From positions 1-40,603 of the forward strand of contig JAGNZK010000025.1 in NCBI GenBank assembly GCA_017984435.1: 40,603 nt of DNA. The letters run 5' to 3'. This stretch comes from Nitrosomonas sp. (GTDB taxonomy: Bacteria > Pseudomonadota > Gammaproteobacteria > Burkholderiales > Nitrosomonadaceae). Both the position numbers and the translations under genes were made by a program. Position 1 is the stretch's first letter, and each line of letters starts with the position of its first letter. Below are positions 1-8,498 of the stretch, piece by piece. The notes under the pieces are model-generated. The model worked only from the letters and a program-made list of their open reading frames with translations, searched no databases and was not told where the DNA came from.

Positions 1-339
1 TCTGCCAGGCGTCCGGCCAAGGGACTGATTCTCCACTCGGATCGAGGCAGTCAATACTGCGCACAAGATTACCAGAAGCTACTGAGACAGTTTGGCATGA
101 CAGCATCGATGAGCCGCAAAGGAGATTATTGGGATAACGCTCCGATGGAAAGCTTCTGGGGAACGCTCAAAAATGAACTGATTCACCATCGGCGCTACCG
201 TACCCGAGTACAGGCAATACAGGAGATCACCGAGTACATCGAAATCTTCTACAACCGGCAACGAAAGCAGGCTTGCCTCGGCTACCTGTTACCCGCTGCA
301 TTCATGCGGCAATATTATGAAAAGCTATTCGCCGCTTAA
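1..339 (+). CDS. IS3-family transposase OrfB, C-terminal part (cut by window edge)
   Basis: The frame is open from base 1 to the stop at 337-339, giving 112 residues of the C-terminal half of a DDE integrase-type transposase (rve fold). The second catalytic Asp is in HSDRGSQY near the start. The catalytic Glu is in DNAPMESFWGTLKNE, and the family tail EIFYNRQRKQACLGY follows. The protein cuts and joins IS ends in the cytoplasm. The visible part is intact, so the copy could be functional if the missing orfA and 5' orfB are present. A decayed relative lies at 29061-29165. Confidence 0.9.
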   Translation, partial: SARRPAKGLILHSDRGSQYCAQDYQKLLRQFGMTASMSRKGDYWDNAPMESFWGTLKNELIHHRRYRTRVQAIQEITEYIEIFYNRQRKQACLGYLLPAAFMRQYYEKLFAA

Positions 340-372
340 CCCGTTGGACTCCACTATTGCCAACTAACCTCA
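1..372 (+). mobile_element. 3' part of an IS3-family insertion sequence
   Basis: This is the right-hand part of an IS; the left part lies outside the window. It holds the end of the transposase OrfB and, after its stop, a terminal region. Read on the minus strand this region starts TGAGGTTAGTTGGCAATAGTGG, near position 372. The GCAATAGTGGA motif close to a TGA tip is typical of IS3-subgroup ends, which supports a boundary at about 372. The target duplication cannot be tested without the left end. Confidence 0.75.
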
Positions 373-445
373 ATTATCTTAATGAAGGTCTTTATGTTGG
401 TTATTTAATAAAATTATCTATAAATAATTGATTTTATTATTAAAA

Positions 446-538
446 TGGCGGAGAGGATGGGATTCGAACCCATGTGCCAAGTTACCCTGACCAACTGATT
501 TCGAGTCAGCGCCGTTATAGCCGCTTCGGTACCTCTCC
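446..538 (-). tRNA. tRNA-Ser (CGA)
   Basis: On the minus strand the acceptor stem GGAGAGG pairs with CCTCTCC, followed by G and an encoded CCA. The anticodon loop is CTCGAAA, giving anticodon CGA (reads UCG). The long variable arm and the 93-nt length fit a class II serine tRNA. The T arm contains GGTTCGAATCC. It lies downstream of rpoH on the same strand, with a stem-loop between them. Confidence 0.96.
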
Positions 539-552
539 GTTTGCTGGAAATG

Positions 553-591
553 ATACATCCGTTTGATCCAAAATAAACCGAACGGATGTAT
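553..591 (-). terminator. stem-loop between rpoH and tRNA-Ser
   Basis: A perfect 11-bp inverted repeat (ATACATCCGTT at 553-563 with AACGGATGTAT at 581-591) and a 17-nt loop begin 20 bases after the rpoH stop. No strong U tract follows on the minus strand. It may be a terminator, or a 3'-end stabilising or processing hairpin. Confidence 0.5.
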
Positions 592-610
592 GAATAATGC
601 AAATTTAATT

Positions 611-1456
611 TTAAGAACTGGTAGCCATGACGCCGCGCATTTTCTGTAGCGCTTTGGCTTCAATCTGGCGAATACGTTCTGCCGACACGCCCAATTCATC
701 AGCCAGGTCATGCAGGGTGGCGGTGTCTTTTTCCCTTAACCAGCGGGCTTCTATGATGTGGCGGCTGCGATCATCCAGACAATCCAGCGATTGCTGTAAG
801 CCTTTTTCGCGTAAATGGTTAATCTGCGCTTTCTCCAAAAGTTGTGAGGGTTCAGCACCATCCGTCAGATAACTGATCGGACTATAGGTATCATCTTCAT
901 CATCAGAGAAAGGTTCCAACGAGATATCCGATCCGTTAAAACGCTTTTCCATTTCGACCACTTCTTCAGATTTGACGCCTAGTTGCGTGGCCATCGCATC
1001 CACTTCCTGCGGAGTCATGGTGTCCAATCCCTGTTTCATGCTACGCAAATTGAAGAACAACTTGCGTTGTTGCTTGGTGGTCGCTATTTTGACTAAACGC
1101 CAATTGCGCATGATAAATTCATGAATCTCAGCTTTGATCCAATGCACGGCAAAAGATACCAAGCGCACACCGCGCTCCGGATCAAAGCGCTTGACTGCTT
1201 TCATGAGGCCGATATTACCTTCCTGAATTAAATCGGCCTGTGGAAGGCCATATCCCTTGTAACCACGTGCTATCGCGACCACAAAACGCAGATGCGACAA
1301 AATTAATTGTTGTGCCGCTTCAATATCACCGTGATTCCAAAGACGTCGTGCTAAATTACTTTCTTCCTCTTGGGAAAGAACAGGGAAAGAATTAGCAGAC
1401 TGAATATAACTTTCAAGATTTGCTCCCAGTGCGGGTAATGTTAAAGCATTCGTCAT
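611..1456 (-). CDS. rpoH: RNA polymerase heat-shock sigma factor RpoH (sigma-32)
   Basis: This 281-aa sigma-70-family factor directs RNA polymerase to heat-shock promoters. Region 2 is clear (DLIQEGNIGLMKAVKRFDPE at about 75-94). The RpoH box QRKLFFNLR at 130-138, diagnostic for sigma-32 and linked to core binding and regulated turnover, is intact. A region 4.2 helix-turn-helix (DELGVSAERIRQIEAKAL) lies near the C-terminus. Length is normal. The ATG start has an AGGAG-type ribosome site 9 bases upstream. It follows ftsX on the same strand after a 106-base gap that holds its own promoter overlapped by a CIRCE element, so HrcA control is likely. Confidence 0.97.
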   Translation of the reverse strand: MTNALTLPALGANLESYIQSANSFPVLSQEEESNLARRLWNHGDIEAAQQLILSHLRFVVAIARGYKGYGLPQADLIQEGNIGLMKAVKRFDPERGVRLVSFAVHWIKAEIHEFIMRNWRLVKIATTKQQRKLFFNLRSMKQGLDTMTPQEVDAMATQLGVKSEEVVEMEKRFNGSDISLEPFSDDEDDTYSPISYLTDGAEPSQLLEKAQINHLREKGLQQSLDCLDDRSRHIIEARWLREKDTATLHDLADELGVSAERIRQIEAKALQKMRGVMATSS

Positions 1457-1511
1457 TGTAATAATCTCCTGATGATGATTTTTACGTACTCTTTATAATC
1501 TCTTTTATTTT

Positions 1512-1541
1512 ATTCTAGCACTCTGGTTTTGAGAGTGCCAA
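1512..1541 (-). promoter_or_regulatory. rpoH promoter overlapped by a CIRCE operator
   Basis: Bases 1515-1541 read CTAGCACTC-N9-GAGTGCCAA and match the CIRCE consensus (TTAGCACTC-N9-GAGTGCTAA) at 16 of 18 positions with the exact 9-base spacer. On the minus strand TTGGCA (1536-1541) and TAGAAT (1512-1517) are separated by 18 bases and make a good sigma-70 promoter for rpoH. HrcA bound at the operator would cover both promoter boxes. The site is 59 bases before the rpoH start. Confidence 0.85.
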
Positions 1542-1562
1542 CATTTTAAAAAGTTTCCTGTT

Positions 1563-2474
1563 TTATCCAGGTTCAATTTGCCAGAGATGGCTAGCAACCG
1601 ATAAACGTGCGCCTAACCATCCTAACCAGGCTGAGAACACTAGCAAGCTGATACTATCTTCGGGGGAAAGGTGTTGTAGCTGCAGGTCAAAATCATAAAG
1701 CCGGACAAGTTCAACAAGCTCTGCATTCATCGTTTCTATGGCAAATGTGATGATGGACCAAGCGGTAATGCCGCCTGCCAATCCCTGAATGGTGCCAAAA
1801 TAAAGAAAGGGGCGTCGAATAAAATTATCGGTTGCGCCAATTAACTTGGATATCTCGATTTCATCCCGCTTGGTAAGGATTTGCAGGCGGATCGTGTTGA
1901 ACATGATCGCGATAATTGCGACACTCAGGAGCGTTGCCAGCATAAGCACGACAAAACGCCCCAGTTTGAGCAACGCATACAAACGGTCGATCCAGGCAGA
2001 ATCAAACTGCACATGTTCGATTTCCGGCCAATTTTGCATCGCTGCGCGCAATTGCTCCAGAGTTTCGGAAGTACTCTCCAAAGTGTGCACAATGAAGGCA
2101 TCCGGAAGCGGGTTACGTAACAGACTAGCGGTGATGTCCGTGAGTCCGTTATTTTGCTGCAACTGATGCAATGCAACATCCTTCGAGACGAACTGGAAAC
2201 TAACAATCTGTGAATCTTCTTCCAGACGCTGCTTGATGCTTGCGATATCTTCCTTTTGGGCATCCAGCTTGAGAAACAAGCTCATTTGCGGCGAATTGGC
2301 TGTTTCTCCGGAAATAGATTGCAGGTTTCCCATGAATACATAAATACCCGTTGGCAGGCTGAGGGCGATGCCCATCACCACAACACTGAGCAGACTGGTC
2401 ACCGGTGTAGCAATCAGTCGTTTGAGTGTGAGAAAAAATACAAACCCGTGTTGCATTAGCCATGCGCGAATCAT
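1563..2474 (-). CDS. ftsX: cell division ABC transporter permease-like protein FtsX
   Basis: This 303-aa inner-membrane protein pairs with FtsE and links septal constriction to activation of peptidoglycan amidases. It shows a cytoplasmic N-terminus and a first membrane segment at about 21-47. A periplasmic domain of roughly 120 residues follows (IEHVQFDSAWIDRL near its end). Three more membrane helices form the FtsX/MacB-type domain, with the conserved stretch LTKRDEIEISKLIGATDNFIRRPF. Its start overlaps the ftsE stop by 4 bases (ATGA), so translation is coupled. Confidence 0.95.
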   Translation of the reverse strand: MIRAWLMQHGFVFFLTLKRLIATPVTSLLSVVVMGIALSLPTGIYVFMGNLQSISGETANSPQMSLFLKLDAQKEDIASIKQRLEEDSQIVSFQFVSKDVALHQLQQNNGLTDITASLLRNPLPDAFIVHTLESTSETLEQLRAAMQNWPEIEHVQFDSAWIDRLYALLKLGRFVVLMLATLLSVAIIAIMFNTIRLQILTKRDEIEISKLIGATDNFIRRPFLYFGTIQGLAGGITAWSIITFAIETMNAELVELVRLYDFDLQLQHLSPEDSISLLVFSAWLGWLGARLSVASHLWQIEPG

Positions 2475-3124
2475 GCTGCCAATTTTCCTTGTTTAAGCGA
2501 TAGGATGCGATGTTGCGTGTCTTCCAATAAAGAAGCATCATGCGTTGCTATCAGTACAGTGACACCCACCTGATTGAATGATGTGAACATCGCCATAATG
2601 TCTCGCGCATATTCAACATCCAGATTGCCGGTGGGCTCATCGGCGATCAGAATAGTCGGTCGATGAACGACCGCGCGCGCGATGCATAATCGTTGTTTTT
2701 CTCCACCCGATAATGCAATGGGCATGGCTTTTTCTTTTTTTAACAAACCGACTTTATCCAGCGCAGCGCGCACACGGCTCGCCACGGTTTTGTTATCAAA
2801 ATTGCTGATTTGCAGCGGCAGCAAAACATTATCAAACACGTTGCGATCAAACAGAAGCTTATGATCCTGGAAAATGAAACCGATTTTGCGGCGTAAATAG
2901 GGAATAGCACCTGGCTTGAGTTGAGCAATATTTTGTCCGCTAATAGCGATCGTGCCGGATGTCGGACGCTCTATCGCAGCGATCAACTTTAGTAGCGTAC
3001 TTTTACCAGCACCGGAGTGTCCGGTCAGAAATACCATTTCACCGGATTCAACCGTCAGATCAATGTTATTTAAAGCAACATAGCCATCCGGATAACGTTT
3101 GGAAACATTCTTGAAGGTGATCAT
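2471..3124 (-). CDS. ftsE: cell division ATP-binding protein FtsE
   Basis: This 217-aa ABC ATPase works with FtsX at the divisome. Walker A is GHSGAGKST (35-43), the signature is LSGGEKQR and Walker B is [12 protein letters not shown], followed by the switch His in IATHD. The length is typical of FtsE, with no extra domain. The gene sits 18 bases after ftsY and overlaps ftsX by 4 bases, giving the classic ftsY-ftsE-ftsX order seen before rpoH in many proteobacteria. Confidence 0.97.
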   Translation of the reverse strand: MITFKNVSKRYPDGYVALNNIDLTVESGEMVFLTGHSGAGKSTLLKLIAAIERPTSGTIAISGQNIAQLKPGAIPYLRRKIGFIFQDHKLLFDRNVFDNVLLPLQISNFDNKTVASRVRAALDKVGLLKKEKAMPIALSGGEKQRLCIARAVVHRPTILIADEPTGNLDVEYARDIMAMFTSFNQVGVTVLIATHDASLLEDTQHRILSLKQGKLAA

Positions 3125-3142
3125 CGTTGTTTTACCAATAGA

Positions 3143-4171
3143 TCAATCAAACATCGCTTCGACAAACTCTCTGGCATCAAAAGGCCTTAAATCATCCAGA
3201 CCTTCGCCGACGCCCACAAAACGCAATGCCGGCGGGTTCTGCGGATATTGCCCGGCTATGGCCGCCACTACGCCGCCTTTGGCGGTGCCATCCAGCTTGG
3301 TCAGAATCAAACCAGTGACATTCAGCGCTTCATCAAAGGCTTTAACCTGCATAATGGCATTTTGTCCGGTGTTGGCATCCAGCACCAGTAATACTTCGTG
3401 CGGTGCATCCGGCATGGCTTTGGCAATCACGCGTTTTACTTTTTTGATTTCTTCCATTAAATGCAGTTGTGTGGTCAATCGACCGGCGGTATCCGCCAAT
3501 ACAATATCAATGCCACGTGCTTTCGCTGAATTGACTGCGTCAAAAATCACTGCTGCCGGGTCGTTTTTTTTATTCGGATCACTATCCGGTGCGATTACGG
3601 TGATATTGTTCCGCTCACCCCAGACGATCAATTGCTCGCGCGCAGCTGCGCGGAAAGTATCGCCGGCGGCCAGTAATACCGATTTGCCTTGTACTTGGAA
3701 ATATTTGGCAAGCTTGCCAATGGAAGTTGTTTTTCCCACGCCATTGACACCTGTTATCATGATGACAAAAGGTTTTTGTGTGGTGGTATCCAATGGCTGA
3801 GCAAGCGGCTCCAGCATGGTGATGAGCGCTTCCTTAAGCGCTTGTTTTAATTGTACAGAATCCGTCAATGCATCGCGCGTAACTTGCTTGCGCAGATTTT
3901 CAAGTAACTGATGGGTTGCATTGACGCCGATGTCAGAAGTTAACAGAATCGTTTCCAGTTCTTCATAAAGCGCCTCGTCTATCTTACGGCCGCTAAATAG
4001 ACCGGATAGCTGCTTGCCCCAGCTTTGCCGGGTACGCGCGAGGCCTTGTTTAAGCTTGCTTGCTAAGCTCGCTGATTGATCAGCGGGATTGGATTCAGCA
4101 GCTGCATCAGGCGTAATCGTTGTTTCATCGGAATCCGCAGGATTCTTTTTGGATTTAAAAAAACTAAACAT
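3143..4171 (-). CDS. ftsY: signal recognition particle receptor FtsY
   Basis: This 342-aa GTPase is the membrane-associated receptor for SRP-ribosome complexes delivering inner-membrane proteins. A short charged N-terminal segment (about 1-55) replaces the long acidic A domain of enterobacteria. The N domain follows, then the G domain with P loop GVNGVGKTTSIGKLA (141-155), DTAGR, and TKLDGTAKGG. It is the first gene of ftsY-ftsE-ftsX and is divergent from the M16 peptidase gene. Only about 76 bases separate the two starts, so both promoters must lie there. Confidence 0.96.
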   Translation of the reverse strand: MFSFFKSKKNPADSDETTITPDAAAESNPADQSASLASKLKQGLARTRQSWGKQLSGLFSGRKIDEALYEELETILLTSDIGVNATHQLLENLRKQVTRDALTDSVQLKQALKEALITMLEPLAQPLDTTTQKPFVIMITGVNGVGKTTSIGKLAKYFQVQGKSVLLAAGDTFRAAAREQLIVWGERNNITVIAPDSDPNKKNDPAAVIFDAVNSAKARGIDIVLADTAGRLTTQLHLMEEIKKVKRVIAKAMPDAPHEVLLVLDANTGQNAIMQVKAFDEALNVTGLILTKLDGTAKGGVVAAIAGQYPQNPPALRFVGVGEGLDDLRPFDAREFVEAMFD

Positions 4172-4247
4172 TCTGGTAGGCTCTACTATGCATTGGAATT
4201 CTCAAAGCTTAATTTTATTCTGTTTACTCATACTTGGGTTAGTAAAA

Positions 4248-5648
4248 ATGAAACCTAATTACCGCATTACTTTTTTTCGCTACTCTGCATCCTTTGGATG
4301 GTTGATAGCAAGCTTGCTGATCACCTTCCCGGTATTCGCCAATCCGCATGAGTATTTACTTGATAATGGGTTGAAATTGATTGTAAAACAGGATCATCGT
4401 TCACCGGTTGTGGTGACGCAAGTTTGGTATAAGGCGGGTAGCATTGATGAAGTGAATGGCGTAACCGGTGTAGCTCATGTGCTGGAACATATGATGTTTA
4501 AAGGCACAAAAAAAGTTCCTAATGGCGAATTTTCAAAAAAAATTGCAGCTGCCGGGGGGCGTGAGAATGCTTTTACCAGCTACGATTACACCGCTTATTA
4601 TCAACAATTGCATAAACATCATTTACCCATGGCGATGGAATTGGAAGCGGATCGGATGCGTAACCTGATTCTGACAGAAGAAGAATTCTCGAAAGAAATC
4701 AAAGTGGTGATGGAAGAGAGAAGATTGCGTACCGATGATCAGGCGCGTGCGTTGGTATATGAAAAAATGATGGCGGCTGCATATCAATCGCATCCCTATC
4801 AACGTCCGATCATTGGCTGGATGAATGATCTCGAAAATATGCGCGTAGCAGATGCGCAAGAATGGTATGACCGCTGGTATGCGCCTAATAATGCGATACT
4901 GGTCGTGGTCGGTGATGTTGATGCCAAAGAAGTATTCCGATTGGCACAAAAAAATTATGGCGGCATTCAAAAGCGCCCGTTATTGCCGCTCAATGCCCGC
5001 AAACCACAAACCGAGCCGCCGCAATTAGGCACCAAGCGGATTATCGTCAAGGCACCGGCAGAGTTACCTTATCTCATCATGGGATATCATGCGCCGACGA
5101 TCAGAAATGTAACGGCGGACTGGGAACCTTATGCGCTGGAAATATTGGAGGGTGTGCTGGATGGTCATGCGTCAGCCAGACTGAACAAGTCATTGGTTCG
5201 AGAAAATCAAATCGCCAATTCAGCGAATGCCGGTTACAGCGCAACGGCCCGTGGCTCGAGTATTTTTTTTCTGAGTGCGGTACCCAGTACCGGTAAAACC
5301 GTAGTGGAACTGGAACAGGCATTACGCGGTGAGATTGAAAAAATTATCACAGTGGGGGTTACGGAGGCAGAACTGGCTCGGGTTAAAGCGCAGGTGATTG
5401 CCAGTCATGTGTATCAGCGTGATTCCATTTTTTCTCAAGCCATGCAGATTGGAAGACTGGAAAGTATCGGATTGTCTTATCGTGACATTGATACCGCATT
5501 GGAAAAGCTAAAAGCGGTTACTACCGAGCAAATACGCGATGTGACCAAGAAATACTTTAATGATGACAGCCTGACCGTGGCTGTGTTGGATCCGCAACCT
5601 CTGGAACAAAAATTGCCCGCTAAAGCACCGGCTGGATTAAGGCATTGA
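4248..5648 (+). CDS. secreted M16-family zinc metallopeptidase (pitrilysin/insulinase type)
   Basis: This protein of about 466 aa has a signal peptide (hydrophobic core SFGWLIASLLITFPVFA, cut before NPHEYLL), so it is probably periplasmic. The inverted zinc motif HVLEH is at about 77-81 and the third ligand Glu is in VVMEERR about 75 residues later. The active M16 half is therefore complete, and an inactive M16_C half follows. The start at 4248 was chosen because it gives a normal signal peptide; an in-frame ATG at 4188 would add 20 residues and the ribosome site is weak for both. Many relatives have a second, inactive M16 gene next to them. None is present here. Confidence 0.88.
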   Translation: MKPNYRITFFRYSASFGWLIASLLITFPVFANPHEYLLDNGLKLIVKQDHRSPVVVTQVWYKAGSIDEVNGVTGVAHVLEHMMFKGTKKVPNGEFSKKIAAAGGRENAFTSYDYTAYYQQLHKHHLPMAMELEADRMRNLILTEEEFSKEIKVVMEERRLRTDDQARALVYEKMMAAAYQSHPYQRPIIGWMNDLENMRVADAQEWYDRWYAPNNAILVVVGDVDAKEVFRLAQKNYGGIQKRPLLPLNARKPQTEPPQLGTKRIIVKAPAELPYLIMGYHAPTIRNVTADWEPYALEILEGVLDGHASARLNKSLVRENQIANSANAGYSATARGSSIFFLSAVPSTGKTVVELEQALRGEIEKIITVGVTEAELARVKAQVIASHVYQRDSIFSQAMQIGRLESIGLSYRDIDTALEKLKAVTTEQIRDVTKKYFNDDSLTVAVLDPQPLEQKLPAKAPAGLRH

Positions 5649-5667
5649 ATCGATTAAACGCATTGAG

Positions 5668-5709
5668 GCTCTGACAGACACTTCGGGTAAATTAAGCCAC
5701 TGTCAGAGC
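5668..5709 (+). terminator. stem-loop between convergent M16 and EF-hand genes
   Basis: A perfect 10-bp inverted repeat (GCTCTGACAG at 5668-5677, CTGTCAGAGC at 5700-5709) with a 22-base loop lies 20 bases after the M16 stop and 34 bases before the EF-hand stop. There is only a weak T-rich stretch on the plus side (TTTGTTT further on). It may serve both converging transcripts. Confidence 0.5.
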
Positions 5710-5743
5710 AAAATTGCAGTTTGTTTAGCTTTTCAAACGATGC

Positions 5744-6100
5744 TTATTTTTTTGCATCGTCATTTGTATGACCGCCATCTTTCTGATGATCATGTTTATG
5801 CGCATGATCTTTCATACCATGCATTTCCGTGTCATCCAAAAAACCATCCTTGTTGGTATCTTTTTTATCAAACATGGCTTCATGGTGTTTCATGAACTCT
5901 TCCTTACTGATTTTGCCATCTTTATTTTGATCTGCTGACGACATTTTATGCGCACACTGATGGCCGTGATGGTCACCGGATTGGCCTGCAGCTTGTCCAC
6001 TTTCTTTAGCAGCATCGGCAGCGAAAACTGTTGCTGTGCTGAACGTAAGTAAAAATGCAGTACTAACGGCGATAGCGATCAAATTTCTTGTATAGAGCAT
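5744..6100 (-). CDS. exported EF-hand calcium-binding protein, His-rich tail
   Basis: This 118-aa protein has a signal peptide (about 1-28, ending VFAADA) and is predicted periplasmic. Two canonical EF-hand loops are visible: D57-Q-N-K-D-G-K-I-S-K-E-E68 and D81-T-N-K-D-G-F-L-D-D-T-E92. Each has acidic residues at loop positions 1, 3, 5 and 12, so Ca2+ binding is expected. Histidine-rich stretches precede the first loop (DHHGHQCAHK) and follow the second (MHGMKDHAHKHDH), which could add transition-metal binding. Function is unknown. The gene is monocistronic, with an AGGAGA ribosome site. Confidence 0.85.
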   Translation of the reverse strand: MLYTRNLIAIAVSTAFLLTFSTATVFAADAAKESGQAAGQSGDHHGHQCAHKMSSADQNKDGKISKEEFMKHHEAMFDKKDTNKDGFLDDTEMHGMKDHAHKHDHQKDGGHTNDDAKK

Positions 6101-6239
6101 ATTGTTTCTCCTGAATAATCAATCAATGAAAGATAAAAATTTTCTTTCCGCTTTTTAGAAACGAACTCATTTGGAAAGTTCGAAAAATAGCTTCAATACG
6201 AATAGCACACGACAAGGTTGGATAAATAGTGATGCTATT

Positions 6240-6785
6240 TCAGGCAACAATAAAGTGCTCGCGGTAATACTTTAATTCATTAATGGAATCATAAATATCG
6301 GCCAAAGCCTCATGCTTGCTTTCTTTGGTTAATCCTTTCGCGATTTCCGGTTTCCAGCGTTTGGCCAGCTCTTTGAAGGTACTGACATCCAGATTACGAT
6401 AATGAAAATATGCTTCCAGTTGCGGCATTGAGCGAACCATAAAACGCCGGTCCTGACAGATTGAGTTTCCGCACATGGGCGATATACCAGAAGGCACGTA
6501 CAATTTTAGAAATTCGATCATCTGCGTTTCAACTTCAATCTCGTTAAGTCGAGAGGCTTTTACTTTGTCAATCAGACCGGATTTGGCATGTGTCGACTTA
6601 TTCCATTTGTCCATGCCATCCAGCACTTCATTCGATTGATGAACGACCAGAACCGGACCTTCAGCGACCGTATTGAGTTGCGAATCGGTGATCACCAACG
6701 CCACTTCAATAATGCGATCGGCGTCCGGGTTGAGTCCGGTCATTTCCATGTCGACCCAGATGAGGTTATTGTTATCTTGTGCCAT
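6240..6785 (-). CDS. orn: oligoribonuclease
   Basis: This 181-aa DEDDh 3'-5' exonuclease degrades 2-5-nt RNAs, including pGpG from c-di-GMP breakdown. The family start [19 protein letters not shown] carries the first D and [14 protein letters not shown] and the HEALADI motif (H and final D) complete the active site. The start at 6785 gives the usual length. An upstream in-frame ATG at 6830 would add 15 atypical residues. Neither start has a good Shine-Dalgarno sequence. The gene is divergent from the M48 peptidase gene. Confidence 0.95.
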   Translation of the reverse strand: MAQDNNNLIWVDMEMTGLNPDADRIIEVALVITDSQLNTVAEGPVLVVHQSNEVLDGMDKWNKSTHAKSGLIDKVKASRLNEIEVETQMIEFLKLYVPSGISPMCGNSICQDRRFMVRSMPQLEAYFHYRNLDVSTFKELAKRWKPEIAKGLTKESKHEALADIYDSINELKYYREHFIVA

Positions 6786-6903
6786 AATTGTTTTTATATT
6801 TTTTGAATGCAATGTGTTTAATTGTGTCATATTGGCTGCAATCCGTCTAACAGACCGCGCAGGAATACTGATTAATTCAACTTAAGAGTTTAAACTATTT
6901 ATT

Positions 6904-8160
6904 ATGCAAACATTTACATTGGTTTTTCTTATCGCACTATTGCTCACAACGCTGACCCAAATTTGGCTGGCAGCACGGCATATTCGTTATGTGCGAGCCC
7001 ATCAGGACAAGGTGCCGGAAAAATTTGCCAGCCAGATCAATCTGGCCGATCATCAAAAAGCAGCGAATTACACTTGCGCCAAAACGCGTGCCGGATATGC
7101 GGGTATTCTGTTACAGGTTGTACTCTTGCTCGTTTTTACCTTGGGCGGTGGTTTGAACGCACTGAGTAATTTCTGGGCGAATTGGCTGAGCGATCCGCTG
7201 ATGCATGGCATGGCGCTGATTATCAGCACCTTTATGATCATTGGCATTGCGGAAATTCCGTTAAGTTATTACCGTACTTTTGTGATCGAAGAGCAATACG
7301 GTTTCAATAAAATGACGCCAGGTATGTTTTTCACGGATCTGATCAAGCAATCCGTGCTGGGTTTGTTGCTAGGAGCACCCTTACTGTTTGGTGTGTTGTG
7401 GTTGATGGAGAGAATGGGAGAAAGCTGGTGGTTGTATGCTTGGCTTGCTTGGATCGCTTTCAATTTAATTGTTCTGGCGATTTATCCTACCTGGATTGCG
7501 CCGATGTTTAATAAATTTACCCCGTTGGAGGATGCCACCCTCAAGACACGGATTGAGCAACTGATGAATAAATGCGGTTTTAAAGCCAGCGGATTGTTTG
7601 TCATGGACGGTTCACGCCGCAGTAATCACGGCAATGCGTATTTCACCGGATTTGGCAAAACCAAGCGGATTGTCTTTTTTGATACCCTGTTGTCACGCCT
7701 TAATCCGGGTGAGATTGAAGCGGTTTTGGCGCATGAGCTGGGGCATTTCAAACACCGTCATGTGATTAAGCGCATCGTGATATCGTTTGCCATGAGTTTG
7801 GCATTTTTATGGATACTGGGTTATTCAATGGGTCAAAGCTGGTTTTATGAAGGATTGGGTGTGCCGGTTGCAACCGTGCCGTCAACCGCGATGGCATTGA
7901 CGCTGTTTTTTCTGGTGATGCCGGTGTTTACCTTTTTGCTGCATCCGATATCGAGCATTTATTCGCGTAAACATGAGTTTGAAGCCGATGCCTATGCCGC
8001 GCAGAATTCATCGGCGGATGATCTGATTCATGCGTTGGTTAAGCTGTATCAGGACAATGCCGCCACGCTTACGCCGGATCCATTACACTCGGCCTTTTAC
8101 GATTCACATCCACCGGCGGCCATCCGCGTGGCTCATCTACAAAGTCAGGGACAATCATGA
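6904..8160 (+). CDS. M48-family membrane zinc endopeptidase (Ste24/CAAX protease type)
   Basis: This 418-aa inner-membrane protein has several transmembrane segments (about 4-23, 66-88, 103-120, 150-170, 178-196 and a pair after the active site). The zinc site is HELGH (277-281), and the third ligand Glu lies in KHEFEADAYA further on. The N-terminal part matches the bacterial Ste24 peptidase N-terminal domain (SYYRTFVIEEQYGFN). It probably takes part in membrane-protein quality control, since bacteria lack prenylated CAAX substrates. Its stop overlaps the next gene's ATG (ATGA), starting a three-gene coupled set with the pterin dehydratase and rsgA. Confidence 0.92.
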   Translation: MQTFTLVFLIALLLTTLTQIWLAARHIRYVRAHQDKVPEKFASQINLADHQKAANYTCAKTRAGYAGILLQVVLLLVFTLGGGLNALSNFWANWLSDPLMHGMALIISTFMIIGIAEIPLSYYRTFVIEEQYGFNKMTPGMFFTDLIKQSVLGLLLGAPLLFGVLWLMERMGESWWLYAWLAWIAFNLIVLAIYPTWIAPMFNKFTPLEDATLKTRIEQLMNKCGFKASGLFVMDGSRRSNHGNAYFTGFGKTKRIVFFDTLLSRLNPGEIEAVLAHELGHFKHRHVIKRIVISFAMSLAFLWILGYSMGQSWFYEGLGVPVATVPSTAMALTLFFLVMPVFTFLLHPISSIYSRKHEFEADAYAAQNSSADDLIHALVKLYQDNAATLTPDPLHSAFYDSHPPAAIRVAHLQSQGQS

Positions 8161-8498
8161 GCAATACCGTATGCGACTTAACTTCCAAGCAATGCAAACC
8201 GTGCGAAGGCGGCGTACCGCCGCTTTCTGCCACGGAAGTTTCTACATTTTTGCAGCAAATTGATGGATGGCAATTGCTGGACAAACAAATCAGCAAAACC
8301 TACGCCTTCAAGAATTACTACCAAACCATGGCGTTTGTGAATGCGGCGGCATGGGTTTCCCATCGGGAAGATCATCATCCGGATATGCTGGTAGGCTACA
8401 ATCAATGCGTTGTCACCTATACAACGCATGCAATTGGCGGTTTATCCGAGAATGATTTTATCTGTGCAGCCAAAATCGACAAGCTGTTTACGATTTGA
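8157..8498 (+). CDS. phhB: pterin-4a-carbinolamine dehydratase
   Basis: This 113-aa PCD/DCoH-type enzyme dehydrates 4a-hydroxytetrahydropterin, recycling pterin cofactor. The active-site cluster is clear: H69-R-E-D-H73-H74-P75-D-M, followed by YNQCVVTYTTHAIGGLS with H91 and the GLSENDF ending. The N-terminal extension with CDLTSKQCKPCEGG is common in proteobacterial members. No aromatic amino acid hydroxylase is nearby, so its partner reaction is not shown. It overlaps the upstream peptidase by 4 bases and rsgA by 4 bases. Confidence 0.93.
   Translation: MSNTVCDLTSKQCKPCEGGVPPLSATEVSTFLQQIDGWQLLDKQISKTYAFKNYYQTMAFVNAAAWVSHREDHHPDMLVGYNQCVVTYTTHAIGGLSENDFICAAKIDKLFTI

Noticed and set aside
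414-711. Two minus-strand frames of 62 and 97 codons across the tRNA-Ser gene
   Set aside because: They overlap a certain tRNA gene and the rpoH end in the wrong frame.
3099-3800. 233-codon plus-strand frame opposite ftsY
   Set aside because: It lies wholly antisense to the conserved ftsY gene and its protein shows no family features; it is a codon-bias shadow.
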